Source: Stromatinia cepivora
Lineage: Eukaryota > Ascomycota > Leotiomycetes > Helotiales > Sclerotiniaceae
NCBI GenBank assembly: GCA_014898415.1
Contig: RCTD01000004.1
Coordinates: forward strand, 124,001 to 188,000
Reading direction: 5' to 3'
Length of the DNA: 64,000 bases
The notes below the pieces were generated by a model. It searched no databases and was not told the DNA's origin. It was given only the letters and a program-made list of their open reading frames with translations. The position numbers and the translations under genes are program-made. Every line of letters begins with the position of its first letter. Position 1 is the stretch's first letter. Shown piece by piece: positions 35,082-45,842 of the stretch.

Positions 35082-36053
35082 TCAAATCGGATTATGCATA
35101 GGCGGCAACGCACCCCCCACCAACCTCGGCGTACTCTCCATCTCCGGACTCCTCCCCTTCGACTTTCCCTCAGAACTCGCACCCACCGTACTAGTCCCCC
35201 CACTCACAGTCCCCACCCCCAAACCCCTCTTCACCATCTTCCCCAAAATGCTCACCAGCTCCGCCGCATCCTCAAACATATCATCATCCATCCCCTCATC
35301 CGCATTATACACCTCGCTAATAGTTTTCTTGGCCAATTCTCGCGAGCAATGGGCTTGATCTAAACAATCGTATATAAAAGCTGTGTATTCGACTTTTAGG
35401 GAGAGACGAAGGGGGTGAGAACCCCAGAGTTGACGGTCGGCGAGTGCGGAGGCGTCTTCAAAACATTGGGTTGCGAAGGGTCGGTAATCGAGGGCGGGGA
35501 TGAGGAAACTACCTACGACGTCGGGCGGAGGGATGGCGAGACCGGGAGGTCCTCCTACAGGTCCGCCTTCGAGAGGATGTGTCGGTTGGACGCTAGATGG
35601 ACGGTGCGGATCGTGTATTGGGATTGTATCGATACCTCTGCCTTTATCCCTATGCCGTGGAGAGGCCAAACCAGGTGGTGTAGATATTTTTGAAGTTCGA
35701 AGGGTAATAGCGGGAGTGTTATGGAAGAGGACGTAAAGATGATAATAGCTAGCTCTCAACTTATAAACCAAGACCTTTAGCTCTCCAAAACCTGCCACTA
35801 GAGGTAAAACGTATTGCTCTAGAATCTTCAATCCTTCTTTCGCATACCACACAATTCTAGTATAAAGCTCGACAGATTTGGTATCACGGGTCGTATCAAG
35901 GCGTCTGAGCTTTCGCGCTTTCACGACCATTTTTGAAAGCATTGTGAGATTTCCCAGAATTTGAAAGAGACTTTGCGCGAGAAGTGGATGGTCAAGTTGG
36001 ATGTTCTTTGCGAATTGTCCTAGGAACTTCGTGTCAACCTCTGAGGACGCCAT
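35082..36053 (-). CDS. Fungal 14-3-3-like domain protein, 323 aa
   Basis: Single exon on the minus strand. The N-terminal half is helical: LLAQSLFQILGNLTMLSK then KLRRLDTTRDTKSVELYTRIVWYAKEGL and ELKVLVYKLRASYYHLYVLFHN. The C-terminal half has FEDASALADRQLWGSHPLRLSLKVEYTAFIYDCL and the acidic helix MDDDMFEDAAELVSILGKMVKRG. This helix pattern resembles a divergent 14-3-3-like family conserved in Pezizomycotina. A Pro-rich, low-complexity linker (about 120-175) and a Gly/Ser tail (275-323) are likely disordered. 14-3-3 proteins bind phosphopeptides; whether this divergent form does is unknown. Confidence 0.8.
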   Translation of the reverse strand: MASSEVDTKFLGQFAKNIQLDHPLLAQSLFQILGNLTMLSKMVVKARKLRRLDTTRDTKSVELYTRIVWYAKEGLKILEQYVLPLVAGFGELKVLVYKLRASYYHLYVLFHNTPAITLRTSKISTPPGLASPRHRDKGRGIDTIPIHDPHRPSSVQPTHPLEGGPVGGPPGLAIPPPDVVGSFLIPALDYRPFATQCFEDASALADRQLWGSHPLRLSLKVEYTAFIYDCLDQAHCSRELAKKTISEVYNADEGMDDDMFEDAAELVSILGKMVKRGLGVGTVSGGTSTVGASSEGKSKGRSPEMESTPRLVGGALPPMHNPI

Positions 36054-38217
36054 TGCGTTGATGGTTGTAGAATGTGTAAAAGTTGACGCAGAAAATTGGC
36101 GCAGAAAGTTGAAAGCAAAAGCAAACAGCTTCTTGATGGAGTAGGCTTAGAACAGAGTCAATTGCTGAAAGAATTATTTATAGATAGGCTCGATCCAGTA
36201 TTGGTTGCTCGATGAAAGAAAGGGCGTTGAAAAAATAAGAGCTGGAAACACCAATTGAACCGCTCCAGTGATAAGCTTCTCCTGGTTGATTGTGTTAAAA
36301 GAAAGAAGAAAGCCAGTGAAGAATTTGAAGGCGCAATCCGGTGATGTATCCAACCAGGTCTTGACAAAATTAAAGAGCGTTGAAGTTCGAGAGTGTGATC
36401 TCAATGAATCAAAACAAATCGCATTCACTTCGGCAACCACCAGGTAGACAAACGTCCTTCGAATCTCTCGTTCCAATCACCACGTTCCTATCCTCGCGTT
36501 GCTATAGTCGACTCCTATATCCAGATGTGGTTGAAGGGTTTGATGGTCTGTAGACAAGGCGCAAGATGAATTGTGAATACTTTGGAGAATTGGATGGTGA
36601 CAAAAAGATGGATTCGTCCAGCCGAGTGAATAATTGAGACCGAAAACCGAATAACCTGAGTGAATTGTTCCTCCCGTCTCAACTTCCAGGAGTATAATTT
36701 TAAAATTTTAATTAGTATATTCCCCACGTCGAATGAATCAATCAACGACGATATCACATTACACACAAAGTATACTACAACTTGTCAGAACAAAATATCA
36801 TCAACTAAACACATAGCACTAAAGCAATGGGAGAAAATCAACTCAAACAATTGACCCATTCACTGACCAGATATAATACAGCAAGTTCTCTCTGGCGTGA
36901 AGCAATATTGACCTAGTAGCCAATTGCGAGTTACTTGGCTTGGCCTTCCTAGTAGTAGGCGCAGCACACAAATGGATCACCGAGAACCCTTTAATCCTTC
37001 AAAAGAGAGATTCGAACGAGTACAAAACATTTCGACTCTCTTTTCAATAAGCACAATTGCACCTAAAATCGAATTTCCTTGTGCACGAAAGGCGGTGACG
37101 AAAAGATGTCCCCAGATGCGTTTTTGTACAAAAGTATTTTGAAGGGGGGGTAAGAAAAATGTTGCAAGGAAGTTTCGTATGTTTATATGCGAGAACAACC
37201 AACGGCAAAAACGTTACCGTGTACGAAGTATTCGAACTGAACTGGTGAGAAGATAGGGAATTGCTGTTCCCAATTGAAATGAGCGTATACGAGAAGAATA
37301 AAAAGGCGATGTTTAGGAATAGAACAGCATTTCCTACTTTGAAGTTTTGGAAAAGTTGCATTGACAGACCCAAAACGCGACCTTGAAAGATCAAGAAAAG
37401 AAGTTTTGATCATAGAAAGCTACCGGCTTCTCTTTTAGAATGAAAATGCAAGTAAAATGCAACACCCCGACACACTTTAAACACTTTTGATTATCGCTCC
37501 CCCGTCGTGCAGCAGCGTAGTGGAGGGTCTAATGCTGTAGTTGCATATTTTGGCGTTGGATGGAGCGACCTGCAAAGATACGTGGCAGCACAGATTGAAT
37601 GAGGAACTTTGGAAATTGAGAACGAGCAAAAAGAGAGCGAAACGGAGAAAATGCCTGCTAAGAAGCTAATGGACCGTTTGATACACAGGTATAACAATTA
37701 ACGGTTTGATATTGGAATTGGTATTGGTATAGTATGAAGTGTTATTATATTGACTACATTCATTGTATTGTATGATGGGTAAATCTCGGACATGAAGATT
37801 GGGAACTACAAGAAGCCACCAAGGAATTATTGAAAAGGAACAACTCACTCACATTCAAGTCATTGAAACAATTCCAAAAGAAATACAAAAAAACAACACA
37901 AATAAACCGCTATTCCTCTTCCTCTTCTATCACCCAACCTATCCTCTATTATTTCCCATTCCAAACTTCTAGCTTCCATAATCCATATCCAAGGGTTCAC
38001 CTGCAAGGACCTAAATCTTCACTTCATAAGAATCCTTCCATAAGCAACACGCTATCAAGATTCTTAACCAATAATAACCACCACAAATCATCGCAACCAT
38101 AAATAGTACAGATGATATTAATATTAATCGTTGAGATGGAATTTCTCCGACTGGCTCCGTTCTTTTATACATGTGTAACCTAATCTGTACATATACAGAA
38201 GTACACCATACTCTGTA

Positions 38218-38256
38218 CAGTAGTAGTACGCTAGTAGTACGCTAGTAGTACGCTAG
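38218..38256 (+). repeat. 11-bp tandem repeat (GCTAGTAGTAC)
   Basis: Three and a half copies of an 11-bp unit. Confidence 0.9.
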
Positions 38257-38804
38257 TATTAATATAAGAGGAGGATAAAGGGCCGTCCTTCACCGCTCTT
38301 ACTAGATAACATATATCACTCTTGAAATTTCCTCGAAATCATCATCAATTGTCCAATCAATACTGGAGTATCATTATCAAATCCACCAACAGTTAGAACC
38401 ACAAAAGTTACATTCTAACCATTTTCATAACCTGTTCATCAAGATATGACGATATTCCATAATTTCATTATTTTTATTTGTGGTGCCAGCACATTCATTT
38501 TTCAAGCACTTTATTTACAATTCGGTCATGAAATATGCAGCCACCCTTTTTATCAAATCAGGGAATCTTCTTCCTTTTTCTCTTTGATAAGCAACCAGTT
38601 ATAAGGGAAGAGGCGGTGAGGATCCACCACTTTCAGAGAAGATTACGCGAGTTTCAGGCTTGTGCAAGGATCCCAATGAGGTTTTGGATGCTTGTTAGGA
38701 GAAGCTTTGGAAGGGGAATTATGCATGATTTTGCTTTCGCTTCTCCTATCTTTACCTCCTTTTTCTTGGGTGAGGAGAAAGAAAGAATGAAAGAATTTGC
38801 TGAT

Positions 38805-38826
38805 GGACTGACTGACTGACTGACTG
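38805..38826 (+). repeat. (GACT)n microsatellite
   Basis: About five tandem GACT units; the same tetramer reappears as GACTGACTG just after the ACAT array at 39283. Confidence 0.8.
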
Positions 38827-39190
38827 CAAGTTCACATATGTATCCATATGGAGCTCACCTCCTTCAGTAAAGCTCTGCTCTCCCATGAAAGAAATCTCAC
38901 TAGTCTGTTTGTCTACTTCTTACAGCCATCTCCTTCAAATCTCCAAAGACAAGAAAAGCCAAACATAGTATCTAGACAGAATGATCTGATTGATCTACCT
39001 ATAATCCGATCGGCAAGTTGCCGTATCTTCATCTATCCTCCCTTAAATTCCCTGCACCCTCCTACCAAATCAGTCAAAAGAGACTCCAAAGCCCCCAACT
39101 TCTTCTTCAACAACATCCATTCATCCAATCTCTTTTCTGTCATACATATGTTTGTGCAACAAGCCGTTGTAAATATCTCACTCAAAACGA

Positions 39191-39283
39191 ACATACATAC
39201 ATACATACATACATACATACATACATACATACATACATACATACATACATACATACATACATACATACATACATACATACATG
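39191..39283 (+). repeat. (ACAT)n microsatellite
   Basis: About 23 uninterrupted ACAT units. They create artificial His-Thr-Tyr-Ile and Cys-Met-Tyr-Val ORFs on both strands. Confidence 0.97.
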
Positions 39284-39686
39284 ACTGACTGCAAGCTTAA
39301 AATTCTCCAAGTAAAGCACAGCAAATTATCATTTCTAGGAAAACAAAGGTTTGTTCACAAATGATATTTCTTGGTTCTTAACAATGCGAAGGTGCTGTAC
39401 ATGATGGGGCAAACCTTCGATGGAGAGTTTTGAGGTCAGGGGATCTTGGGGGTGATATAAAAATGTGAATGGGTACTGTCAAAGTGAGTTTTCATCACTG
39501 GATCAGAAGGACGAGACAAGTGACAAGCAGATAAGCAGACCTCAGGTTTTAGATACATCACTCCATTGAACATTCCTTTGATTGCCTCTCAAGAGCAAAG
39601 TCACTTCACTTACTACATATACATATACATACACAATTTCCCCCCTCCACTACATCACACTCCACCCAGCCTCTCCTCCTCCCAAA

Positions 39687-39941
39687 ATGTGCCACTAGTA
39701 AGCCCCCCCTCCCCCATTCCCCACCCCCAATCTAATCCCCCTTCCCTCCCACAGCTACCAATACCACTACACCTGCACCCACACCACCAAAGTACTCGCC
39801 AAACTCTGCCCAAAAGCCAGCTACAAACAAACGGCCTGTGAAAAAATATCCGTCTGGCAAATTATTTGGCTGCGAGAAGAGTGTCATGAGCGTTTTTGTA
39901 TGGAAGGGCGGTTGGTTTATGAGAGGGATAGGGGGGGATAG
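39687..39941 (+). CDS. Small Cys-containing fungal protein, 65 aa (hypothetical)
   Basis: Two exons, 39687..39697 and 39755..39941 (198 nt), with a C-rich 57-bp GT-AG intron after the third codon. It encodes a 65-aa protein starting MCHYYQYHYTCTHTTKVLAKL, broken here as MCHYYQYHYT and CTHTTKVLAKL, with six Cys at 2, 11, 22, 32, 47 and 52. A start reading MC followed by aromatic residues and a Y-x-C-x-H motif resembles small cytosolic proteins common in Leotiomycetes. No signal peptide. A TATA-like ACATATACATATACA lies about 70 bp upstream. The call rests on intron logic and resemblance; function unknown. Confidence 0.5.
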
Positions 39942-41251
39942 GGAGGGGAGAATGAAGATTGCGGGGCTGATTTTGGTGGGTGGTGAGGAGAGGGGGATGG
40001 GGAAGGGGATGGGGAAGGAGAGGAGGAGGCGGAGATTGGAGGAGAGGAGATAGTGGGGTTATTTTACACATCTTTTGATTGAGGATCTTCATCTGAGATG
40101 TCTTCTTGTTCAATTTCTAAAGGTGTTTATGTTATTATTATTGCTATTATCCTTCTAGGGTGTAGGTACTATATCAAGTACCCCCGAGAACCCTGAATGA
40201 CACATGACGAAACAAAATTTTCATCAATGAGTGAAGAAATTCTCGAATCACATCCATACATACATATATACATATGTGAAATCATCCATCCAATCCCCAA
40301 GCCTAGTGCTCAATCTTCCTTCCGCATAACAAAATCCTTCCTCCACACCAAATATGCACCAATAAAAAACAACAAATCTTCGAAAAAGGAAAAATATAAT
40401 AAGTAGCCTGACGAATTCGGAATTCCTCAATACTAATTAGTACTGGCAGACTCCCGACCTCCCAACCCATAAACTCACTCCATATATCCAATCTTTCTCC
40501 CCCCCCACCCACCCCCTAAACATCCACCACAATCACCTAACCCACCCCCCCCCCCAAAAAAAACAAATACTCTTATACTCCTGTAATATTACATCCCAAC
40601 TTACAAAATCCAAAATCTAAACAAAACTTATCTGAACCAACAGCTAGTTATCTAGTTATTAAATCCGTAGATTTATATTTATATTGTATTTATATTTATA
40701 TTTAAGTGTAAATATAATACAAATACAATATACAATAGATAAACAATGAAACTATATTGAATAAACGAATAATATAATACTCTCTCTTTCTTATACTGCT
40801 TTCTATATATATAGACAATCGTGATATTTAATTTATATATATATATATTAATCTATTCTATATATAATCCCAAGAAATGTAATCATGAATATAATATTAG
40901 TTTACAATGCTATCTACAATCTACAATCTATAATCTATATATATGTATAGGGTAAAACCTGCCAGTCTATCGATCTAAGGAAATGTATATTTTCGCCATC
41001 ATGCACTCGGTATAGTACTCGAACGCCATGATTCCAGACCGAGCCCTAAAACAAAAAAAAAATTTAAAAAATTTCTACAAACCGAGTTAATCAAAAAAAA
41101 AGAAAGCTCTCTATCCTTCCTTAAAAAAACATGCATCAAAGGAACAATAAAAATTCCACACCTGCTTCCCACATCTACAATTATCAACGAGTTAACCATG
41201 CCCCTAACCATACCCTATCGTAACATTCTTCTCCGCAGCCATAAACGCCAT
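39942..41251. other. Low-complexity intergenic DNA
   Basis: G-rich at 39930-40050, an 11-C run at 40545-40555, then AT-rich (TATTTA and TATATA tracts) from 40660 to 40960. Downstream flank of the Zn2Cys6 gene. No gene seen. Confidence 0.5.
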
Positions 41252-43387
41252 CTAATTACCCATCGTATCAGAGGATGGACACTCTCCCAGTCTCAAATAG
41301 GCAAACGAATTAATCAGTGCACCGCAAAGGTGTTGAATCGAAGGTACAATATCCGTAAATGAGATGTTCAGGCCACTGAGTATGGCTTGATCGGAGCCCG
41401 GTGGTCCAGATATAACTCGTATGTACCATTTCTTGATCTCTTGACATGAGAGCCTTACGTTTAAGATGCTGTTTCGTTGAAGCTGGCCATTCATGTATAC
41501 GAGGAGAGAGGCGAGTTTTTCGTCAAGAGAATCGAGGTAATAGCGGAGGTTTGTGGCTTGACGGACTTGTTCGCCATCCAGGGAAGGTGAATCGCAGTTT
41601 TCGGTGAATTTTCCCAGGAGGAGGAGGGCATAGAATAAATTTAAATAGTCTGGTGCGGTGAGGCTGCAGAACTCAAGCGCCGTTAGAGATAAGACTGTAT
41701 CGAGATAATCTTTCCCGGCTTGTAGACATCGGATCAACATTTCTGTTCTCGCGGAAGAATGATACCAGGGGGTTTGGATGGATAGTGTAGTGGTCGCGAA
41801 TCGATCAATATCTGGTGCAACAGCGTGGAGACCGATTTCCGCAACATATATGCGGAGATGTGCGTATGATACTCTCAGTATATCTACCAAAGTTAACATG
41901 ATCAAGATCCGCAATGTGTAGACTCAATACTCACGATCGCTCCAAGCTTCGGGAGGAAAGTATCGCTGAATATCGTGGAATTGCTGAGACAACGTCCTGC
42001 TAAGCATCTCGATTCGCACTGTATCAAGCTTAGCCAGCTCTCCATGATTGGAATAATCAAAAGCGTCGTTAACCTCCTCACCAAGACGATGGATTCGTGT
42101 GAAGAACGGTAACAGCCTGTCTGTCTCGGTTGCGCCGACCTCTGCCAATACTTGGCAACATTCTTCAATATAATCATGGTATTTGAGGCTATTGGCTTTC
42201 CTCAAACCGCGGCAAATTCTACAGGAGCATTAATTTTTGTTCGAACTTCAAGAGGAAATAGACTCACGACGATGTCAGACAGAAACATCCGACAAGGGTT
42301 CTTCTTTCCTCGATCTGAATGGGAGTCAATCTTGTCGGGTATTCAAAGCCAAGAATATTTGAGTAGCTCGTTTGTGCTGCACTTAATTTCGGTCTGTGAA
42401 GTCCAAGGTCAACCACCATAGCATTTGCCATTTGCGTAAGCTGAAATAAATTTTCTTTCGATGGATTGTAGTGATGGTGATGCCTAAGATAATCAGAACA
42501 AACGATTTCTTCAAGGGTGGAAACATTTGTGAGGCTTTACCAAGCAATATGTAAGAGGATTCCCTGTAGTAAATCGATACTCTTTTCTCCATGTATAATA
42601 ACACGGCTACTTATGGTTTCACGTAGCTCCTTCTCGAGTAGATGGTGAGTGGGAATATTGTTTTGGCTAGCTCTCGCCAGAACCGCAAGCAATAGGACCG
42701 GTCTTTCATGCCGCAGGGTTTCCAGAGAGGTTTGCGGAGGAAGAAGCACAAACGGGAAGGCTGAAGATTTACCGGCAAATTCCCTTAGAGCCTCTTCGGC
42801 CTGTCTGGTGCTGACTATACACTTTGAGATTGCATCCTGCAAGCCGCCAAAGGCAAGGGTTGGGGATGTAGGCAAGGACATTTGTTGAAATGGTTTGGGA
42901 CTCGTGTTCTCCATTGGCAATAGTGGAAAAGAAAGCTCGAATATATCTGAAGGCATGGGCGGAGATACAGGTGCTGAGACAGGAGTAGGTCGAGAGTCAG
43001 TTTGAGTTTTGGTTGCCAAAAGATTCAGAATTCCGTTGAGTTTCTGTTCCATCTCGGCAACACGGCTGACTATTGGTCAGCATCGTATCTTCCAAAAGAC
43101 AAGATATAGACTTGCATTCTAGAAGATCTCATCTTCTTCGGTCGGGGTTTCATCTCCAAAAACACACATTTCTTCCTACTTTTCAAGCACCTACAGACAT
43201 GTCAATAAGTTATAAATCCCGTGATCAGAATTCAGGTAACATACTTTGCACATCGAGTAGGATCATCTTTACTTGGTAAACATCTCCCTTTGGACGACCG
43301 GCATGCTTCACACGAGCGTCTGAGTTTACTAGGAACTGGCGTCTCGCTCTCCACACTGGCGGAATGCTCGGAATCTGGAAGATTCAT
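41252..43387 (-). CDS. Zn2Cys6 binuclear-cluster transcription factor, 624 aa
   Basis: Six exons: complement(join(41252..41883, 41935..42218, 42268..42483, 42541..43065, 43116..43190, 43245..43387)), 1875 nt. The DNA-binding cluster has Cys at 26, 29, 36, 46, 49 and 56 (C-X2-C-X6-C-X9-C-X2-C-X6-C), then a basic linker (KPRPKKMRSSR) and a dimerisation-like helix (RVAEMEQKLNGILNLL). The middle homology region is seen as MANAMVVDLGLHRP and the block ending EERRTLVGCFCLTSS. The intron between exons 2 and 3 (43066-43115) uses a GC donor (GCAAGT) with a CAG acceptor; no GT donor keeps the frame. The other introns are GT-AG. Target genes unknown. The convergent or divergent layout gives no cluster; the MFS transporter gene upstream is on the same strand. 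Confidence 0.92.
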
Positions 43388-44004
43388 ATCGTTTATGTAT
43401 TACACGACAATTTGAGAGAGACAATTGTAGAAAAACGCCGTGAGCAGCGGAATATCTAGTCATGCCGTTTCCAACTAAAATTATGACGAATCTGCGAAGG
43501 AAATCCATTTCGAAAAGGGCGTGCATCTTTGATCGTTCGAGGTTGAGGGAATGTCGGAATGAAATAAGAATCCGTGATTCCTGACGCTAGCTATATGAGG
43601 AAACGCTGAAGAAATATATGTCAGCAATCAACAGGAAACTTTCCCTTAGAAAAATTGCTCGGCATATTCAATAATTAAACCGAAGTTTGTTATAAACTCA
43701 CTGACACAGGAACACACTAAGCCTATTTCAATCACCAGCTTTTGCGGAGCCGAAGCCAAAGTGGATTATAAAGAATCCAATTCACTTGATTCTTCCAATC
43801 AAATTGATCGGCAATAGGAAATAAGATATAAGAAGAGCTAGTATTCTCTTGTGGAGGGGAAAAAATAGAATAGTTTATTTCTAATTATCTTGCTCTGTTT
43901 GCTTTAATCCAAGAACGCCTAAAATCCAACGACCCAAGGGTATTAACTCCGCATAAATTCATAGATCTATAAGGTTAAAGCAGATGTTTTGGACGTATAT
44001 GAAA
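43388..44004. other. Intergenic between MFS and Zn2Cys6 genes
   Basis: 3' end of the MFS transcript and promoter of the regulator. No repeat or small gene recognised. Confidence 0.4.
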
Positions 44005-45842
44005 TCAATTTAACTTCCCATCATCTGCGCCATCCGTTCCCAAGCCCGTCGCTCCAGTCGTCGACCGATTGTCCCCTACCAATGGTACGGCATTCAACGC
44101 CGCAATTCTTTCATCAACTGTCAATTCACTCTCCGCTCTCTTGATCTTAACAAAGAGTGTCATTATTATCAATGATACACCTGCACATGCAACTTCGAAC
44201 CAAAATACTGCGTGGTAACTTTGTCTAAGGCCCAGCCGATCTAAAGTATAAGTGTTGATGATATCTGAAAATCCAAGACAAACTGCAATACCTAAATGTA
44301 GAATGAGCATTACCATGGAACCAGCAAGGCCTTGCTGTGATTCCGATAAGGATGTAGTGAAGAATATATTGGCGACTGTGAACGTTATGTCGATACCAAT
44401 CGTTGCACATATCATGGCAGGGAATATATATGCCCACTAAAAAATTTGTCAGTTTTTCACGAAAACATTTCTTGAAATAACTTACATAATTGACGCCAGC
44501 TGGGGCAATAGCGAAGAGCAAAGGTGCAACAATCCAGGCTACACCAGCTGTGATGACAAGGGCTGTCCCCGGGAGTAGGTGCAGAACAAAGCCTCCAACT
44601 GTGGAGATTATGCATCCGCCCAAGGCCATTGGTGCATACCACGCCACAAGTTGTAATGGGGTGCCACCCATGACTCCAGTCATATAGAACGTAGCATAAA
44701 GCAGGAAAATCCCCAGAGAACCATAGCACAAGAAGAGTGCAAAGACTAGCGGTACCATGGACGGAACCTTGAAAAATGAACTTGGAATCAAAGCTTGCTT
44801 AGTCTGCATCTCGATGTATGCAGCTATAAGAAGCAACAAGCAACCGATGACAAATAGAACATAGATATAGGGCGTCTTCCAACCATTGGGTGCGTGGGCC
44901 GAATCGATGATGGCGAAAGTAAAGAGAATAAGTCCTACGACAATGAAAATTGCACCCAACCAATCCATTTTCACTTGTTCATCTGTGCCCTTGCGTGCCT
45001 CGCGAACTTTGCGCTTCTTGGCAATGTCAGAAGGAATTGTCAAGTAGGATGTGATAGCTGTTATGGCGGCCAAAAAGCATCCAATCCAGAACCACCAACC
45101 CCAATGCGTGTACTCGGCTACCAATCCAGCGAAGAAAATTCCCACGAAGAATCCCAGCGGCGCACATGCTCCATAGATTGCGAAAACTAAGTTTTTCCGT
45201 GGCCCTGGTCGATATATGATGCCGATAAGAGCTACACTTGAAGGTAGATACATCGCTGGACCCAAGCCTTGTAGTGCCCGACAAAAATTGAGCATTATAA
45301 GGTCGGTAGAAAACCCACCTACCAGGCTCCACAAAGCAAGCCAAACGAAACCTGCTACATATGCTGGATACCCCCCATACATATCTGACAGACGGCCGAA
45401 CACCAGAAGAAAGCAAGCCAAAGTGAGCGAAAAGGCGCTTGCAGGCCACGTCGCGGAGGCCGATGGTATTTCCAGATTTTTGACCAGAGTGGGCAAAATA
45501 ACTGTGAAACCAGAAACGAAATATTCCTTCTCCACTGTCAGAATCCGTCAAATAGATCAAGAAAAGGGAACAGTTGTCAGAACTTACGGTCAGAACCTGT
45601 GACATGGAAATCGAAAAGACAAATCCGATCTCTGCACATAGTGATTTAAAGACCTCTGGCCTTTGTCTACCTAGCCTTTCAATCCTAACCTCCGGAGATT
45701 CTTCTAATAAATCCCCCATATATGAATTTGAGTGAGGGTTATTGTTGCTGTTTCGATTGATGTGCCCCGAGGTTTGATGTTCACTTTCCGATGGAGTTTC
45801 AAGATCCCCAATTGAATCACTGTTGCCTTGATCCATCGTCAT
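44005..45842 (-). CDS. Major facilitator superfamily transporter, DHA2-like, 575 aa
   Basis: Three exons: complement(join(44005..44436, 44486..45526, 45588..45842)), 1728 nt. The polar N-terminus (about 65 aa) is followed by many membrane helices (14 expected for DHA2). Signature blocks include GRLSDMYGG (motif A), RALQGLGPAMYLPSS (motif B/C area), GPRKNLVFAIYGACAPLGFFVG and MGGTPLQLVAWYAPMALGGC. These resemble the fungal YMR279C/ATR1-type drug:H+ antiporters, some of which export boron or aminotriazole. The start could be 45842 or the in-frame ATG at 45836, which has the better context. At the second exon, CAG/GAG/AAG acceptors lie in a row; only AAG|GAA (45526) or GAG|AAG (45529) keeps frame, the former giving the family-typical SQVLTEYFVSGF. 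Plasma membrane; substrate unknown. Confidence 0.92.

Larger units (their letters stand above)
36054..39686. other. Large intergenic region with microsatellites
   Basis: No supported gene in 3.6 kb. Short ORFs on both strands (36174-36476, 37044-37394, 38535-38819) lack domains and splice logic. Three simple repeats are listed separately. Confidence 0.45.

Noticed and set aside
39018..39288. Overlapping ORFs with His-Thr-Tyr-Ile repeats
   Set aside because: Produced by the (ACAT)n microsatellite.
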